A stretch of 64,000 nt of DNA from Oenanthe sinensis (Eukaryota; Streptophyta; Magnoliopsida; Apiales; Apiaceae). The position numbers and the translations under genes were made by a program. The DNA lies in the NCBI GenBank assembly GCA_028671895.1, contig CM053813.1:15128001-15192000 (forward strand). The letters are read 5' to 3'. Below, in pieces: positions 41,755 through 51,531 of this stretch. How positions within the stretch are numbered: the stretch's first letter is position 1; each line of letters starts with the position of its first letter. The notes beneath the pieces are model-generated. The model was not told the DNA's origin. It saw only the letters and a list, made by a program, of their open reading frames with translations, and did no database searches.

Positions 41755-42622
41755 TGTTGGTGTAGGTGCCCTAGAGGCAATACAATGTTTATTTTGATAA
41801 ACCTTTATGTCAATTGATTATTCAATAAACATATTTATTATGACTTTAATTACTGCGATATATTTGTTAGCATAATAAATGTCCTTAGAATCATGATACA
41901 CGTTGTATAGTTTAGTACATGACTTGAACTTGAGATTATATAATATATCATATTCTTAAATGTCCCTAGTCGAGTATTATTATTATAGGACAATAATAAT
42001 ACATAAATAGACTAGTATGTTGTTTGACTGATAACCACATCTCATTGGTTATAAGTATGGGGATACTAAAGTCAATACATAGGTACATGTAGGAGTACAT
42101 GATACTGGACAGACCCACAGTGAGATTCTTCATGTTTAATAAAGTCATAAGAAAGACTCACAGTGATAATGGTATAATGATCCTTTGACTTGAGATCATT
42201 ATATTTCTATACGAGGATTAATATACTTTGACTACATTAAAAGTTACCTTTGACCGGGTGATCATAAAAGTGGACATCGGGTATATCATGAGTCGTATGA
42301 GAAATATGAATGATAGATAAATGATTTAACCCTCCTATAATTAGGAGAGATATTATTGGCCTCTTGATTGAGTGAGACTATAAAATGCATGGCCGTGCTC
42401 AAATAATGATTTGTTTTCATAGTCTACTCATGGATCAAGTAAACTCGGATTAAATGTTGAAGAGGATGACTAAATACATGCCTCGAGTTTAATCTATAAT
42501 ATATATGGTTAAAGGGATTATATTACACGGAAACATTAATCACGAAAGGTTTTATCGAATCACGATTTAATTATTATTTAATTGGGTAACAATGATGTAT
42601 TACTAGATACCGCTCATTGTTT

Positions 42623-42872
42623 ATAATTTTATTGGAGAATAAAATTATTGCTAATTAAATAATAGCCTATAGGGTCACCCACATAGAGTACTTAAAGGAA
42701 TAATTAATTTAAATTATAGATTTAAATTAATTGATGATTATTTAAATTTTATTATATTAATTAAGTGAGACTTAATTAATTGAAATAATATAAATTCGAA
42801 TTTGAATTCTGCCATTAATAATTAAGTGTGACTTAGTTATTAATTAAATAATAAAATTCGGTTTTATTATTT
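42623..42872. repeat. Row of five short hairpins in the G LTR
   Basis: Five near-perfect inverted repeats in 250 bases: 42623-42648 (11-bp arms, loop GGAG), 42702-42732 (13-bp arms, loop TATAG), 42756-42780 (10-bp arms, loop TGAGA), 42814-42844 (13-bp arms, one mismatch, loop TGTGA) and 42846-42872 (11-bp arms, loop TTCGG). Four loops are exactly 5 bases. The row ends ~70 bases before the TATA box and is preserved in the other two G-family LTRs. Confidence 0.88.
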
Positions 42873-42940
42873 AATCCTAAACCTACATGGGTAAGGCTTT
42901 GCTGTTATGGGTTGCTATTATGGGCCTATTAACCAACCAT

Positions 42941-42949
42941 TATAAATAG
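42941..42949 (+). promoter_or_regulatory. Probable TATA box of the G LTR promoter
   Basis: TATAAATAG in CCATTATAAATAGATAA. It is also present at 50427-50435 and, reversed, at 55783-55791. Confidence 0.65.
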
Positions 42950-43304
42950 ATAATGTAGGGTTAATAGGTATTAAGTTTTTGAGAAAAACGAACCCTAGCA
43001 GCAGAAAAGGCAGAGGCAGATTTCGAAATCATCTAGAGGAGGCTAGTACATCCGTTCCATAATCAAGATCGTGAGACGTTCTTGAAGGTTCTCGTGTGGA
43101 TACCATAGAGGTGTTTTCAAGAGGAAGACACAAGTCGTGAAAGCTAGGATCTCCGTTGAGTTCGTAGTAGTCAAGACCAAACAAAGATATGATTCCGTTT
43201 CACCATAATCTGTCAATCTTATACATGATCCTGCGTTAGGGTTCCAAAATTTTTCATTATATTTACGTTTAATCCGCTGCGTTTTATGCCTCGGAACCCA
43301 ACAA

Positions 43305-43316
43305 TGGTATCAGAGC
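43305..43316 (+). other. Element G primer-binding site
   Basis: TGGTATCAGAGC, one base after the LTR end. Confidence 0.96.
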
Positions 43317-43387
43317 TACGTGTATAAGGGACTGATTTGGTTACGTGTTTTATGTATTTGATGCATACATGCCTGTTTTGGTGACTG

Positions 43388-43492
43388 CCATGCCATGCTA
43401 CTGTTTTGTCATAATCTGTTATGCCACTGCCATGCTTCTGTTATGAGACTGCCATGCCTGTTATGAGACTGCTATGCTTCTGCCAATATGTA
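43388..43492 (+). repeat. Short imperfect tandem repeats in the G leader
   Basis: Repeats of CTGCCATGC and TCTGTTATGAGACTGCCATG at irregular spacing in the untranslated leader. Confidence 0.65.
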
Positions 43493-43548
43493 ACTGTCAG
43501 AGAATGTATATTCTGTGTCTGATCAGAGTTTGTGAAATTGGAGCTGGG

Positions 43549-43771
43549 TCAGAGTTTAACAAACTCTGATGGACTCGCTCAGAGTTTAATAAACTCTGAT
43601 GGTCAGGTCATAGTATAGGGCATGGTCAGAGTTTAATAAACTCTGATGGACTGTGCTGATCAGAGTTTAGCAGTAAACTCTGATGGACTGTGCTGATCAG
43701 AGTTTAGCAGTAAACTCTGATGGACTGTGCTGATCAGAGTTTAGCAGTAAACTCTGATGGACTGTATAAAT
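43549..43771. repeat. TCAGAGTTTA hairpin tandem array in the G leader
   Basis: Six self-complementary units. Three have the form TCAGAGTTTAAYAAACTCTGA (short loop). Three are near-identical 37-base tandem units containing TCAGAGTTTA-GCAG-TAAACTCTGA (perfect 10-bp arms, 4-base loop). A TATAAATT lies at its end (~43765). Confidence 0.9.
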
Positions 43772-43842
43772 TGCAGTGGGGAAAAAGGCCAACAGATATG
43801 ATCTATAGTTCAGAAATTGATGATTTCTGAATAGGACAGCTC

Positions 43843-43906
43843 GACCCCGCCCGGGGGCTGCCGCCCCCGAACCCCCGCCCAGGGGCTGCCGCCCCCGGAC
43901 CCCCGC
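43843..43906. repeat. GC-rich 28-bp tandem duplication in the G leader
   Basis: Two copies of a ~28-base unit, each containing GGGGGC-TGCC-GCCCCC or its one-base variant as a hairpin. At >85% GC it stands out sharply from the AT-rich surroundings. Confidence 0.85.
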
Positions 43907-45260
43907 AATATTTTATTTTGTGTACTTGAGCATGGTGCTGGTTATGGCCCTTAGACCCCTAGATTAATGGTTTTGGTTTTATAAATACGACTTGCATGTC
44001 GTTTTCTTCATTCTTGTAATTGTTTAACCTCGAATGTAACTCGAGTTTTCTTATGTAAGTACATTAGTATTGGTTGTATTCAATTATTCCATGTAATGTA
44101 CTTGAAGATTGAAGGATGATCCAAGAAGAGGAGCAAGCACCCATGGATACAAGAAGAATGAAGACATGTAATTGTATTTATATTTCACCACCATAGATTG
44201 ACTTTGATCCTTTCATTAGCTCGAAAGGATCACATAGGAAAGGGGCCATAACCAAGCACGTTTACATACTGCACTTTACATATTGATGTATGAATGTATG
44301 TGTAGAGTAAAAGATGCATGCTTTAATTAGATTAATGATGTATGCATGTATTAGATACGTCACCCATGCCATGCTTGCCATGCTAAACAAGATAAAATCT
44401 GTAACGATTTAAGATTTTAAAATTAACAAACGATCATGAGATTCTTGTGTTTATGAAATATGGATTTTTAAAACACGGAATTGAATATGGATTTTGATGT
44501 CTATAATTGGGATTTTCTGACAAAAACGGATATGCGTATTCGTAAGGCTGATGGGTTTTAAGTGTGAACACTGGTATCCTCCATCTACTTGGGAAATGAA
44601 CAATTTAAGATGTCAATTTGAAATATTTAGTTCAAGGAAAAATTGAGGATCTCTTCATGATGTGATCATGATCGTCGTAAATTTTCTAAATCCCTTAACA
44701 AAATATTAAGTTTTAATCGGATGCTTTCCAATGAATGAACGCTCATCGAATCCTATATCGATTAGGGGAAAGACTGTCAGTGGCAGGGGACTCCTATCTA
44801 TCGTGGTGAGATGCGACGAATATAAACGGTTATATTCGGCCGTTGTATCATTGGGTCAAACTTAACTGAGTCGTCATAATAAGGTGAAAGTAAACGGTTA
44901 TATTCAACTATTATGAACTTAGAAGCATAGAGTTTGGTTAAAAATCTATTAGATAGATAAGATCAATCGTTGCTCACCAAACTATCCAAGAATTATATAT
45001 GATATAATTGATAAATGTTGTCTACCTAAATAATCATTCTTAAGGACTTCCAGTGGTTGACTTAAGACATGACGAAATATGGATCTTGGCTCACTAGAAA
45101 GAATTATGGGATATACTTTCCAAATTAATAGTAAGGGCTATTAATTTGATAAAAATAGTGGGAGATATATTATGAATGTATCATAATCATTTGAACATAA
45201 TAAATAACTCAGACAATCTAATGTTTAATTTTGTGCTTTTATCATTGTAGATACCAAGTA
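43907..45260 (+). other. Element G leader, distal part
   Basis: About 1.35 kb of non-coding sequence before gag-pol. It contains TTATAAATACG near 43979, which could be a second TATA box. It ends in CTTTTATCATTGTAG (to ~45250), which resembles a 3' splice site 10 bases before the gag ATG. Confidence 0.5.
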
Positions 45261-48200
45261 ATGACAAACAACACAAACACACTATCCGTACGATCTGTCC
45301 TTGAGAAGGATAAGCTGACAGGAGGAAACAACTTCCTAGACTGGCAGAGGAATTTGAGGATTGTCCTCAGGAAGGAGCGCAAGCTTCATGTCATTGATAT
45401 TCCTCCGGCAGGTCCCCTTCCTGAGGGCGCTACTGTTGAGGAACGAGCGGCCCATACAAAGGATGAGAATGATGCAACTGATGTTGCATGTCTTATGTTG
45501 GCAACTATGAGTGCTGAGCTTCAAAGACAACATGTGCATATGGATGCATATACTATCTATGAGCACTTGCAAAGCATGTTTGCAAGCCAAACTCGTCAAG
45601 AAAGGTTCAACACGAGTAAGTCACTCTTTAATTGCAAACAAGGGGCAAGTGAACCAGTTGGCCCACATGTTCTGAAGATGATTGGTTACATTGAGTATCT
45701 TGATACTTTGGGTTTCCCGATTGGTCCGGAAACTGGTATTGACCTAATCTTGAATTCTCTGAACAACAAATTCACTCAGTTTGTTATGAACTACAATATG
45801 AATGAATTTGACAAAACACCTACTGAATTGTTGGCTATGTTGAGAACATATGAGACCAACATGAAGACGGCTGAACCTGCTCCCATACTGATGGTGGGCA
45901 ATAAAGGTAAGGCCAAAGGGAAAGGCAAGTGGAAGGGTAAGAAGAAGACAGGTTCTGATTCTACACCCAAGCCAAAGTCAGGTCCCAAACAGGCTTTAAA
46001 GCCTAAAGGTGGGGTCGCTAAGGGTGAATGTCACTACTGTAAGAAAACTGGTCACTGGAAGAGAAACTGTTCAGTTTACTTGGATGATCTGAAGAAGAAG
46101 AGGGCTGAGCAAGCTTCTACTTCAGGTATATATGTTATAGAAGTCAATCTGTCTATTTCTACATCTTGGGTATTGGATACTGGATGTGCTTCTCACATTT
46201 GTATAAATGTGCAGGAAATGCAGAGAAGTAGGACATTGGCTAAAGGAGAAATGGACCTACGAGTTGCCAATGGAGCAAGAGTTGCTGCTTTAGCTGTAGG
46301 AACATATTATTTATCTTTGCCCTCTGGGCTAGTTTTAGAACTGGAAAATTGTTATTACGTGCCTGCGATTCGCAGAAACATTATTTCTGTTTCTTGTTTG
46401 GACAAGAAAGGTTTTTCGTTTACAATAAAGAACAACAGTTGCTCTTTTGCTTTGAATGATTTAACCTATGATGTTGCGCGTTTGTTTAATGGTTTATATA
46501 TTCTTGACTTAGATAATCTTGTCTGTAATATAGAAAACAAACGACTTAAAGTTAATGACTCAAATCAAACATACCTCTGGCATTGTCGTCTAGGCCATAT
46601 AAATGAGAAACGCATATCCAAATTACATAAGGATGGATATTTGGATAAGTTTGATTTTGAATCATACCAAGAATGCGAATCTTGTTTGCTTGGTAAAATG
46701 ACTAAAGTCCCTTTCACTGGTAAGGGTCAAAGGGCCACTGAACGTCTGGAGCTAATACATAGTGATGTATGTGGCCCAATGCGTGTGATGGCTAGAGGAG
46801 GCTACTACTACTTCATAACATTTACTGATGATTTCAGTAGATATGGGTATGTATATCTTATGAAGAATAAATCCGATTCTTTTGAAAAGTTCAAAGAATA
46901 CAAGGCTGAAGTAGAAAAGCAAATTGGCGGAGGTGCAAGTATTAAAATCTTACGATCTGATCGTGGAGGGGAATACTTGAGCACAGAATTTAAAGATTAT
47001 TTAAAGGAGTGTGGTATTGTATCACAACTCACTCCGCCAAGTACACCTCAATGGAATGGAGTTTCAGAGAGGAGAAATCGTACCTTGTTGGACATGGTGC
47101 GATCGATGATGAGTCATGCAGATCTTCCAATTAGTTTCTGGGGTTATGCTCTAGAAACAGCGGCTTTCACACTTAACCGTGTTCCTACTAAGAAGGTTCA
47201 AAAGACTCCATATGAGATATGGGAGAAGAAACGGTCAGGCATGGACTTTATGAAAGTTTGGGGATGCAAGGCGTTTGTGAAACGTCAAGTATCTGACAAG
47301 CTTGGACCTAAATCTGAAGAGTGCAATTTTGTGGGATACCCTAAAGAAACAAAGGCGTATTATTTTTATAGTCCTTCTGAGCAGAAGGTGTTTATTGCTC
47401 GAGACGCTGTTTTCATGGAAAGAGATTTTGTTTCCAAAAGAAATAGTGGGAGAACTATAGACCTCGATGAAGATCGAGAACCACAAAATAGCATTGAACC
47501 TGAAGTGGAACATGAGCAGGATAATGATAATGCTCAACAAACACAGGTTGTTCGTAGAACTGGTAGAATTCGCCATGAGCCAGAGAGATATGGATTTCTT
47601 TTGACTCAATGTGGTGATTTGATGCTTATAGATGAAGATGAGCCTCTCACATACCAAGATGCTATGAACAGTCCAGAATCTAAGAGATGGCTAGAAGCCA
47701 TGAAATCCGAGATGGATTCCATGTACGAAAACCGAGTATGGACTTTGGTTGATCCACCTGAAGGGGTAAAACCCATAGGGTGCAAATGGGTTTTCAAGAA
47801 GAAAACTGACATGGATGGAAATGTTCAGACCTATAAAGCAAGGCTGGTTGCAAAAGGTTTCAGACAAATTCATGGTATTGACTATGATGAGACTTTCTCA
47901 CCAGTGGCTATGGTCAAGTCCATAAGGATTTTGCTTACTATTGCAGCATTCCATGATTATGAAATCTGGCAAATGGATGTCAAAACAGCCTTCCTTAACG
48001 GAATCCTTGAAGAGGATGTGGATGTGTACATGACACAACCTGAAGGTTTTGTCGATCCAAGGAATGTTAGCAAGGTATGTAAATTACGTCGATCCATTTA
48101 TGGATTGAAGCAAGCCTCTAGGAGATGGAATATCCGTTTTGATGAAACAGTCAAAGAGTATGGCTTTGTTCAAAACGAAGATGAACCTTGTGTTTACAAG

Positions 48201-49226
48201 AAGGTTAGTGGGAGCTATGTGGCATTCATAGTACTATATGTTGATGACATACTACTAATGGGGAATGACATACCTTCTCTCAAGGCTGTTAAGATTTGGT
48301 TAGGGAGCAACTTCTCTATGAAAGACTTAGGAGAAGCATCCTACATTCTAGGAATGAGGATCTATAGGGATAGATCTAGAAGGATGATCGGTCTAAGTCA
48401 GAGTACATACATCGATAAGGTTTTGCATCGTTTTGGTATGCAAAATGCAAAAAGGGGATATGTCCCCTTGTCTCAAGGGATAACGATCTCTAAAGATCAG
48501 TGTCCGAAATCATTGGATGACAAGGACCGCATGAGTAAGGTTCCATATGCCTCAGCAATTGGATCCATCATGTATGCGATGGTATGTACTCGCCCAGATG
48601 TTTCGTATGCTTTAAGCATGACGAGCAGATACCAATCTAATCCAGGTGAAGGTCACTGGACGGCTGTCAAGAATATTCTAAAGTACTTGAAAAGGACTAA
48701 AGATTCATTCTTGGTGTATGGAGGAGAGGAAAAACTGGTTGTAAAAGGTTACACCGATGCAAGTTTTCAAACAGACAGGGATGATACTGTATCACAGTCT
48801 GGTTTTGTGTTTTGTCTAAACGGAGGTGCTGTAAGTTGGAAGAGTTCAAAACAAGAAACAGTAGCTGATTCTACAATGGAGGCTGAGTACATTGCAGCTT
48901 GTGAAGCGGCTAAGGAAGCTGTTTGGATTCGAAAATTCATTACTGATTTGGGAGTGGTTCCATCGATCGCAGATCCCATTGATCTATACTGCGATAATAA
49001 TGGAGCCATTGCACAGGCTAAAGAACCTAGAGCTCACTCCCGAACCAAACACATACTCAGGAGATATCACCTCATTCGAGAGATTAATGAAAGGGGTGAC
49101 ATACACATATGTAAAGTGCACACAAATGATAACATTGCAGACCCACTGACCAAAGGCTTGTCGCAGAAGAAGCACGATGGTCACACTAGTTCCATGGGTA
49201 TTAGATACATGGGTGATTGGCTCTAG
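45261..49226 (+). CDS. gag-pol: Element G gag-pol polyprotein (1321 aa)
   Basis: One intact ORF. The ATG at 45261 (MTNNTNTLSVRSVL) is preferred over the upstream TTG at 45231, because a splice-acceptor-like TTGTAG lies between them. Gag domain ~1-250; zinc knuckle CHYCKKTGHWKRNC near 256; protease VLDTGCASH near 305. The integrase has HCRLGHINEKR and CESCLLGK, then the catalytic residues in IHSDVCGP, LRSDRGGEY and PQWNGVSERRNRT. RT has DVKTAFLNG and YVDDILLMG near 992. RNaseH has YTDASF, MEAEYIAACE and YCDNNGAI. It ends 14 bases before the 3' LTR. All catalytic motifs I can check are present. Confidence 0.95.
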   Translation: MTNNTNTLSVRSVLEKDKLTGGNNFLDWQRNLRIVLRKERKLHVIDIPPAGPLPEGATVEERAAHTKDENDATDVACLMLATMSAELQRQHVHMDAYTIYEHLQSMFASQTRQERFNTSKSLFNCKQGASEPVGPHVLKMIGYIEYLDTLGFPIGPETGIDLILNSLNNKFTQFVMNYNMNEFDKTPTELLAMLRTYETNMKTAEPAPILMVGNKGKAKGKGKWKGKKKTGSDSTPKPKSGPKQALKPKGGVAKGECHYCKKTGHWKRNCSVYLDDLKKKRAEQASTSGIYVIEVNLSISTSWVLDTGCASHICINVQEMQRSRTLAKGEMDLRVANGARVAALAVGTYYLSLPSGLVLELENCYYVPAIRRNIISVSCLDKKGFSFTIKNNSCSFALNDLTYDVARLFNGLYILDLDNLVCNIENKRLKVNDSNQTYLWHCRLGHINEKRISKLHKDGYLDKFDFESYQECESCLLGKMTKVPFTGKGQRATERLELIHSDVCGPMRVMARGGYYYFITFTDDFSRYGYVYLMKNKSDSFEKFKEYKAEVEKQIGGGASIKILRSDRGGEYLSTEFKDYLKECGIVSQLTPPSTPQWNGVSERRNRTLLDMVRSMMSHADLPISFWGYALETAAFTLNRVPTKKVQKTPYEIWEKKRSGMDFMKVWGCKAFVKRQVSDKLGPKSEECNFVGYPKETKAYYFYSPSEQKVFIARDAVFMERDFVSKRNSGRTIDLDEDREPQNSIEPEVEHEQDNDNAQQTQVVRRTGRIRHEPERYGFLLTQCGDLMLIDEDEPLTYQDAMNSPESKRWLEAMKSEMDSMYENRVWTLVDPPEGVKPIGCKWVFKKKTDMDGNVQTYKARLVAKGFRQIHGIDYDETFSPVAMVKSIRILLTIAAFHDYEIWQMDVKTAFLNGILEEDVDVYMTQPEGFVDPRNVSKVCKLRRSIYGLKQASRRWNIRFDETVKEYGFVQNEDEPCVYKKVSGSYVAFIVLYVDDILLMGNDIPSLKAVKIWLGSNFSMKDLGEASYILGMRIYRDRSRRMIGLSQSTYIDKVLHRFGMQNAKRGYVPLSQGITISKDQCPKSLDDKDRMSKVPYASAIGSIMYAMVCTRPDVSYALSMTSRYQSNPGEGHWTAVKNILKYLKRTKDSFLVYGGEEKLVVKGYTDASFQTDRDDTVSQSGFVFCLNGGAVSWKSSKQETVADSTMEAEYIAACEAAKEAVWIRKFITDLGVVPSIADPIDLYCDNNGAIAQAKEPRAHSRTKHILRRYHLIREINERGDIHICKVHTNDNIADPLTKGLSQKKHDGHTSSMGIRYMGDWL

Positions 49227-49228
49227 TG

Positions 49229-49240
49229 CAAGTGGGAGAT
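49229..49240 (+). other. Element G polypurine tract
   Basis: CAAGTGGGAGAT immediately before the 3' LTR and just after the polyprotein stop. Confidence 0.9.
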
Positions 49241-50789
49241 TGTTGGTGTAGGTGCCCTAGAGGCAATACAATGTTTATTTTGATAAACCTTTATGTCAAT
49301 TGATTATTCAATAAACATATTTATTATGACTTTAATTACTGCGATATATTTGTTAGCATAATAAATGTCCTTAGAATCATGATACACGTTGTATAGTTTA
49401 GTACATGACTTGAACTTGAGATTATATAATATATCATATTCTTAAATGTCCCTAGTCGAGTATTATTATTATAGGACAATAATAATACATAAATAGACTA
49501 GTATATTGTTTGACTGATAACCACATCTCATTGGTTATAAGTATGGGGATACTAAAGTCAATACATAGGTACATGTAGGAGTACATGATACTGGACAGAC
49601 CCACAGTGAGATTCTTCATGTTTAATAAAGTCATAAGAAAGACTCACAGTGATAATGGTGTAATGATCCTTTGACTTGAGATCATTATATTTCTATACGA
49701 GGATTAATATACTTTGACTACATTAAAAGTTACCTTTGACCGGGTGATGATAAAAGTGGACATCGGGTATATCATGAGTCGTATGAGAAATATGAATGAT
49801 AGATAAAGGATTTAACCCTCCTATAATTAGGAGAGATATTATTGGCCTCTTGATTGAGTGAGACTATAAAATGCATGGTCGTGCTCAAATAATGATTTGT
49901 TTTCATAGTCTACTCATGGATCAAGTAAACCCGGATTAAATGTTGAAGAGGATGACTAAATACATGCCTCGAGTTTAATCTATAATATATATGGTTAAAG
50001 GGATTATATTACACGGAAACATTAATCACGAAAGGTTTTATCGAATCACGATTTAATTATTATTTAATTGGGTAGCAATGATGTATTACTAGATACCGCT
50101 CATTGTTTATAATTTTATTGGAGAATAAAATTATTGCTAATTAAATAATAGCCTATAGGGTCACACACATAGAGTACTTAAAGGAATAATTAATTTAAAT
50201 TATAGATTTAAATTAATTGATGATTATTTGAATTTTATTATATTAATTAAGTGAGACTTAATTAATTGAAATAATATAAATTCGAATTTGAATTCTGTCA
50301 TTAATAATTAAGTGTGACTTAGTTATTAATTAAATAATAAAATTCGGTTTTATTATTTAATCCTAAACCTGCATGGGTTAGGCTTTGCTGTTATGGGTTG
50401 CTATTATGGGCCTATTAACCAACCATTATAAATAGATAATGTAGGGTTAATAGGTATTAAGTTTTTGAGAAAAACGAACCCTAGCAGCAGAAAAGGCAGA
50501 GGCAGATTTCGAAATCATCTAGAGGAGGCTAGTACATCCGTTCCATAATCAAGATCGTGAGACGTTCTTGAAGGTGCTCGTGTGGATACCATAGAGGTGT
50601 TTTCAAGAGGAAGACACAAGTCGTGAAAGCTAGGATCTCCGTTGAGTTCGTAGTAGTCAAGACCAAACAAAGGTATGATTCCGTTTCACCATAATCTGTC
50701 AATCTTATACATGATCCTGCGTTAGGGTTCCGAAATTTTTCGTTATATTTACGTTTAATCCGCTGCGTTTTATGCCTCGGAACCCAACA
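49241..50789 (+). repeat. Element G 3' LTR (1549 bp)
   Basis: Same length as the 5' LTR, ~1% different by eye, all hairpins retained. It is followed by the TGTAT duplication. Confidence 0.96.
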
Positions 50790-50794
50790 TGTAT
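50790..50794. repeat. Target-site duplication of element G, right copy
   Basis: TGTAT, matching 41750-41754. Confidence 0.93.
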
Positions 50795-50867
50795 ATGCGT
50801 GTTAATTTGCTTCAGCTTTTTTTTTTGAACTAGTGAGAGAGAAGGTTAAGTGAAATAATGAACAGTC

Positions 50868-50877
50868 TATATAATGC
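50868..50877 (-). promoter_or_regulatory. Candidate internal TATA box upstream of the F aORF
   Basis: The minus strand reads CATTATATAG, followed ~30 bases on by a CA/pyrimidine-rich stretch (TTTCACTTAACCTTCTCTCTC region). It lies ~55 bases after the palindrome array in element orientation. The aORF start is ~580 bases downstream once G is removed. Confidence 0.5.
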
Positions 50878-50931
50878 TATATTATATACTTGCACGCCTA
50901 AAAAGAAGGTAACTGAAAAGACAAGTCACAT

Positions 50932-51175
50932 CTCGATCTCGAGATCCGCATCACGATCCGCATCTAGATGTCGATCTTGATGTCGATCTCGATCCGCATC
51001 TCGATCTACATCTCGATGTCGATCTCGATGTCGATCTCGATGTCGATCTCGATCCGCATCTCGATCTACATCTCGATGTCGATCTCGATGTAGATAGATC
51101 GAGATGTACCTTGACAGTTTTTAAGCAATTTTCGCAAGTCGTTCTCGATCTCGATCCAGAAACAGATCGAGATTT
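50932..51175. repeat. ATCTCGATC palindromic array between F pol and aORF
   Basis: More than 20 units of ATCTCGATC/ATGTCGATC, with a ~60-base segment repeated in tandem (about 50990-51095). The inverted units GATCGAGAT at ~51108 and ~51166 can pair with the direct ones. Both inverted units are followed by a T(G/A)CCTT-like tail as in the F LTR, so the two arrays share flanking sequence as well. Confidence 0.88.
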
Positions 51176-51531
51176 ACCTTAGAAAATTTTAATGAAATTA
51201 TGTGACTTAAACATTTATATGTAAAATTCACAAGATTTCACCACAAATTTTCACACCATTTTAGAAACTTACAATTTTGAAACGACAGGGAATTTAGCAA
51301 ATAAATCATGCATTACAAAATTAAGTCTAGCATTAAATCCTATCACATTATTAGACATTAATCATTTAGATACACAGATCAACACAAGATTAATTTCATG
51401 AAACTTTCTAACTTCCCCTTATGACATGCAATACATACATTTTTGAAGTTAAGTACACATTATTAATTATGAATATTCATGAACAACAATAATATGTACA
51501 CAAACTGAATTATAACAGATAGGTAGCAAAA
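51176..51531 (-). other. Element F post-pol spacer
   Basis: AT-rich non-coding sequence between the pol stop and the array; nothing else recognised. Confidence 0.6.

Larger units (their letters stand above)
41755..43303 (+). repeat. Element G 5' LTR (1549 bp)
   Basis: TGTTGGTGTAGGTGCC... to ...CGGAACCCAACA. It matches 49241-50789 and, reversed, the solo LTR at 55417-56977. Confidence 0.96.
41755..50789 (+). mobile_element. Element G: complete, apparently intact copia retrotransposon (Tork/Angela-like)
   Basis: A 9.0-kb element with two LTRs of 1549 bp, perfect PBS, ~1.95-kb leader with repeats, one intact gag-pol ORF and PPT. I count about 16-17 differences between the LTRs (~1%). It has a single fused ORF and no aORF, unlike A, D, E and F. 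It lacks their C-rich U5 motif, so it belongs to another copia lineage; the lineage name is tentative. It is the best candidate for an autonomous element here. Confidence 0.95.

Noticed and set aside
43549..43771. Common origin of the TCAGAGT motif in G's leader and the CAGAGTCTA motif in B's LTR
   Set aside because: Only CAGAGT is shared, and the arms and spacing differ; six bases are too little to claim relationship.
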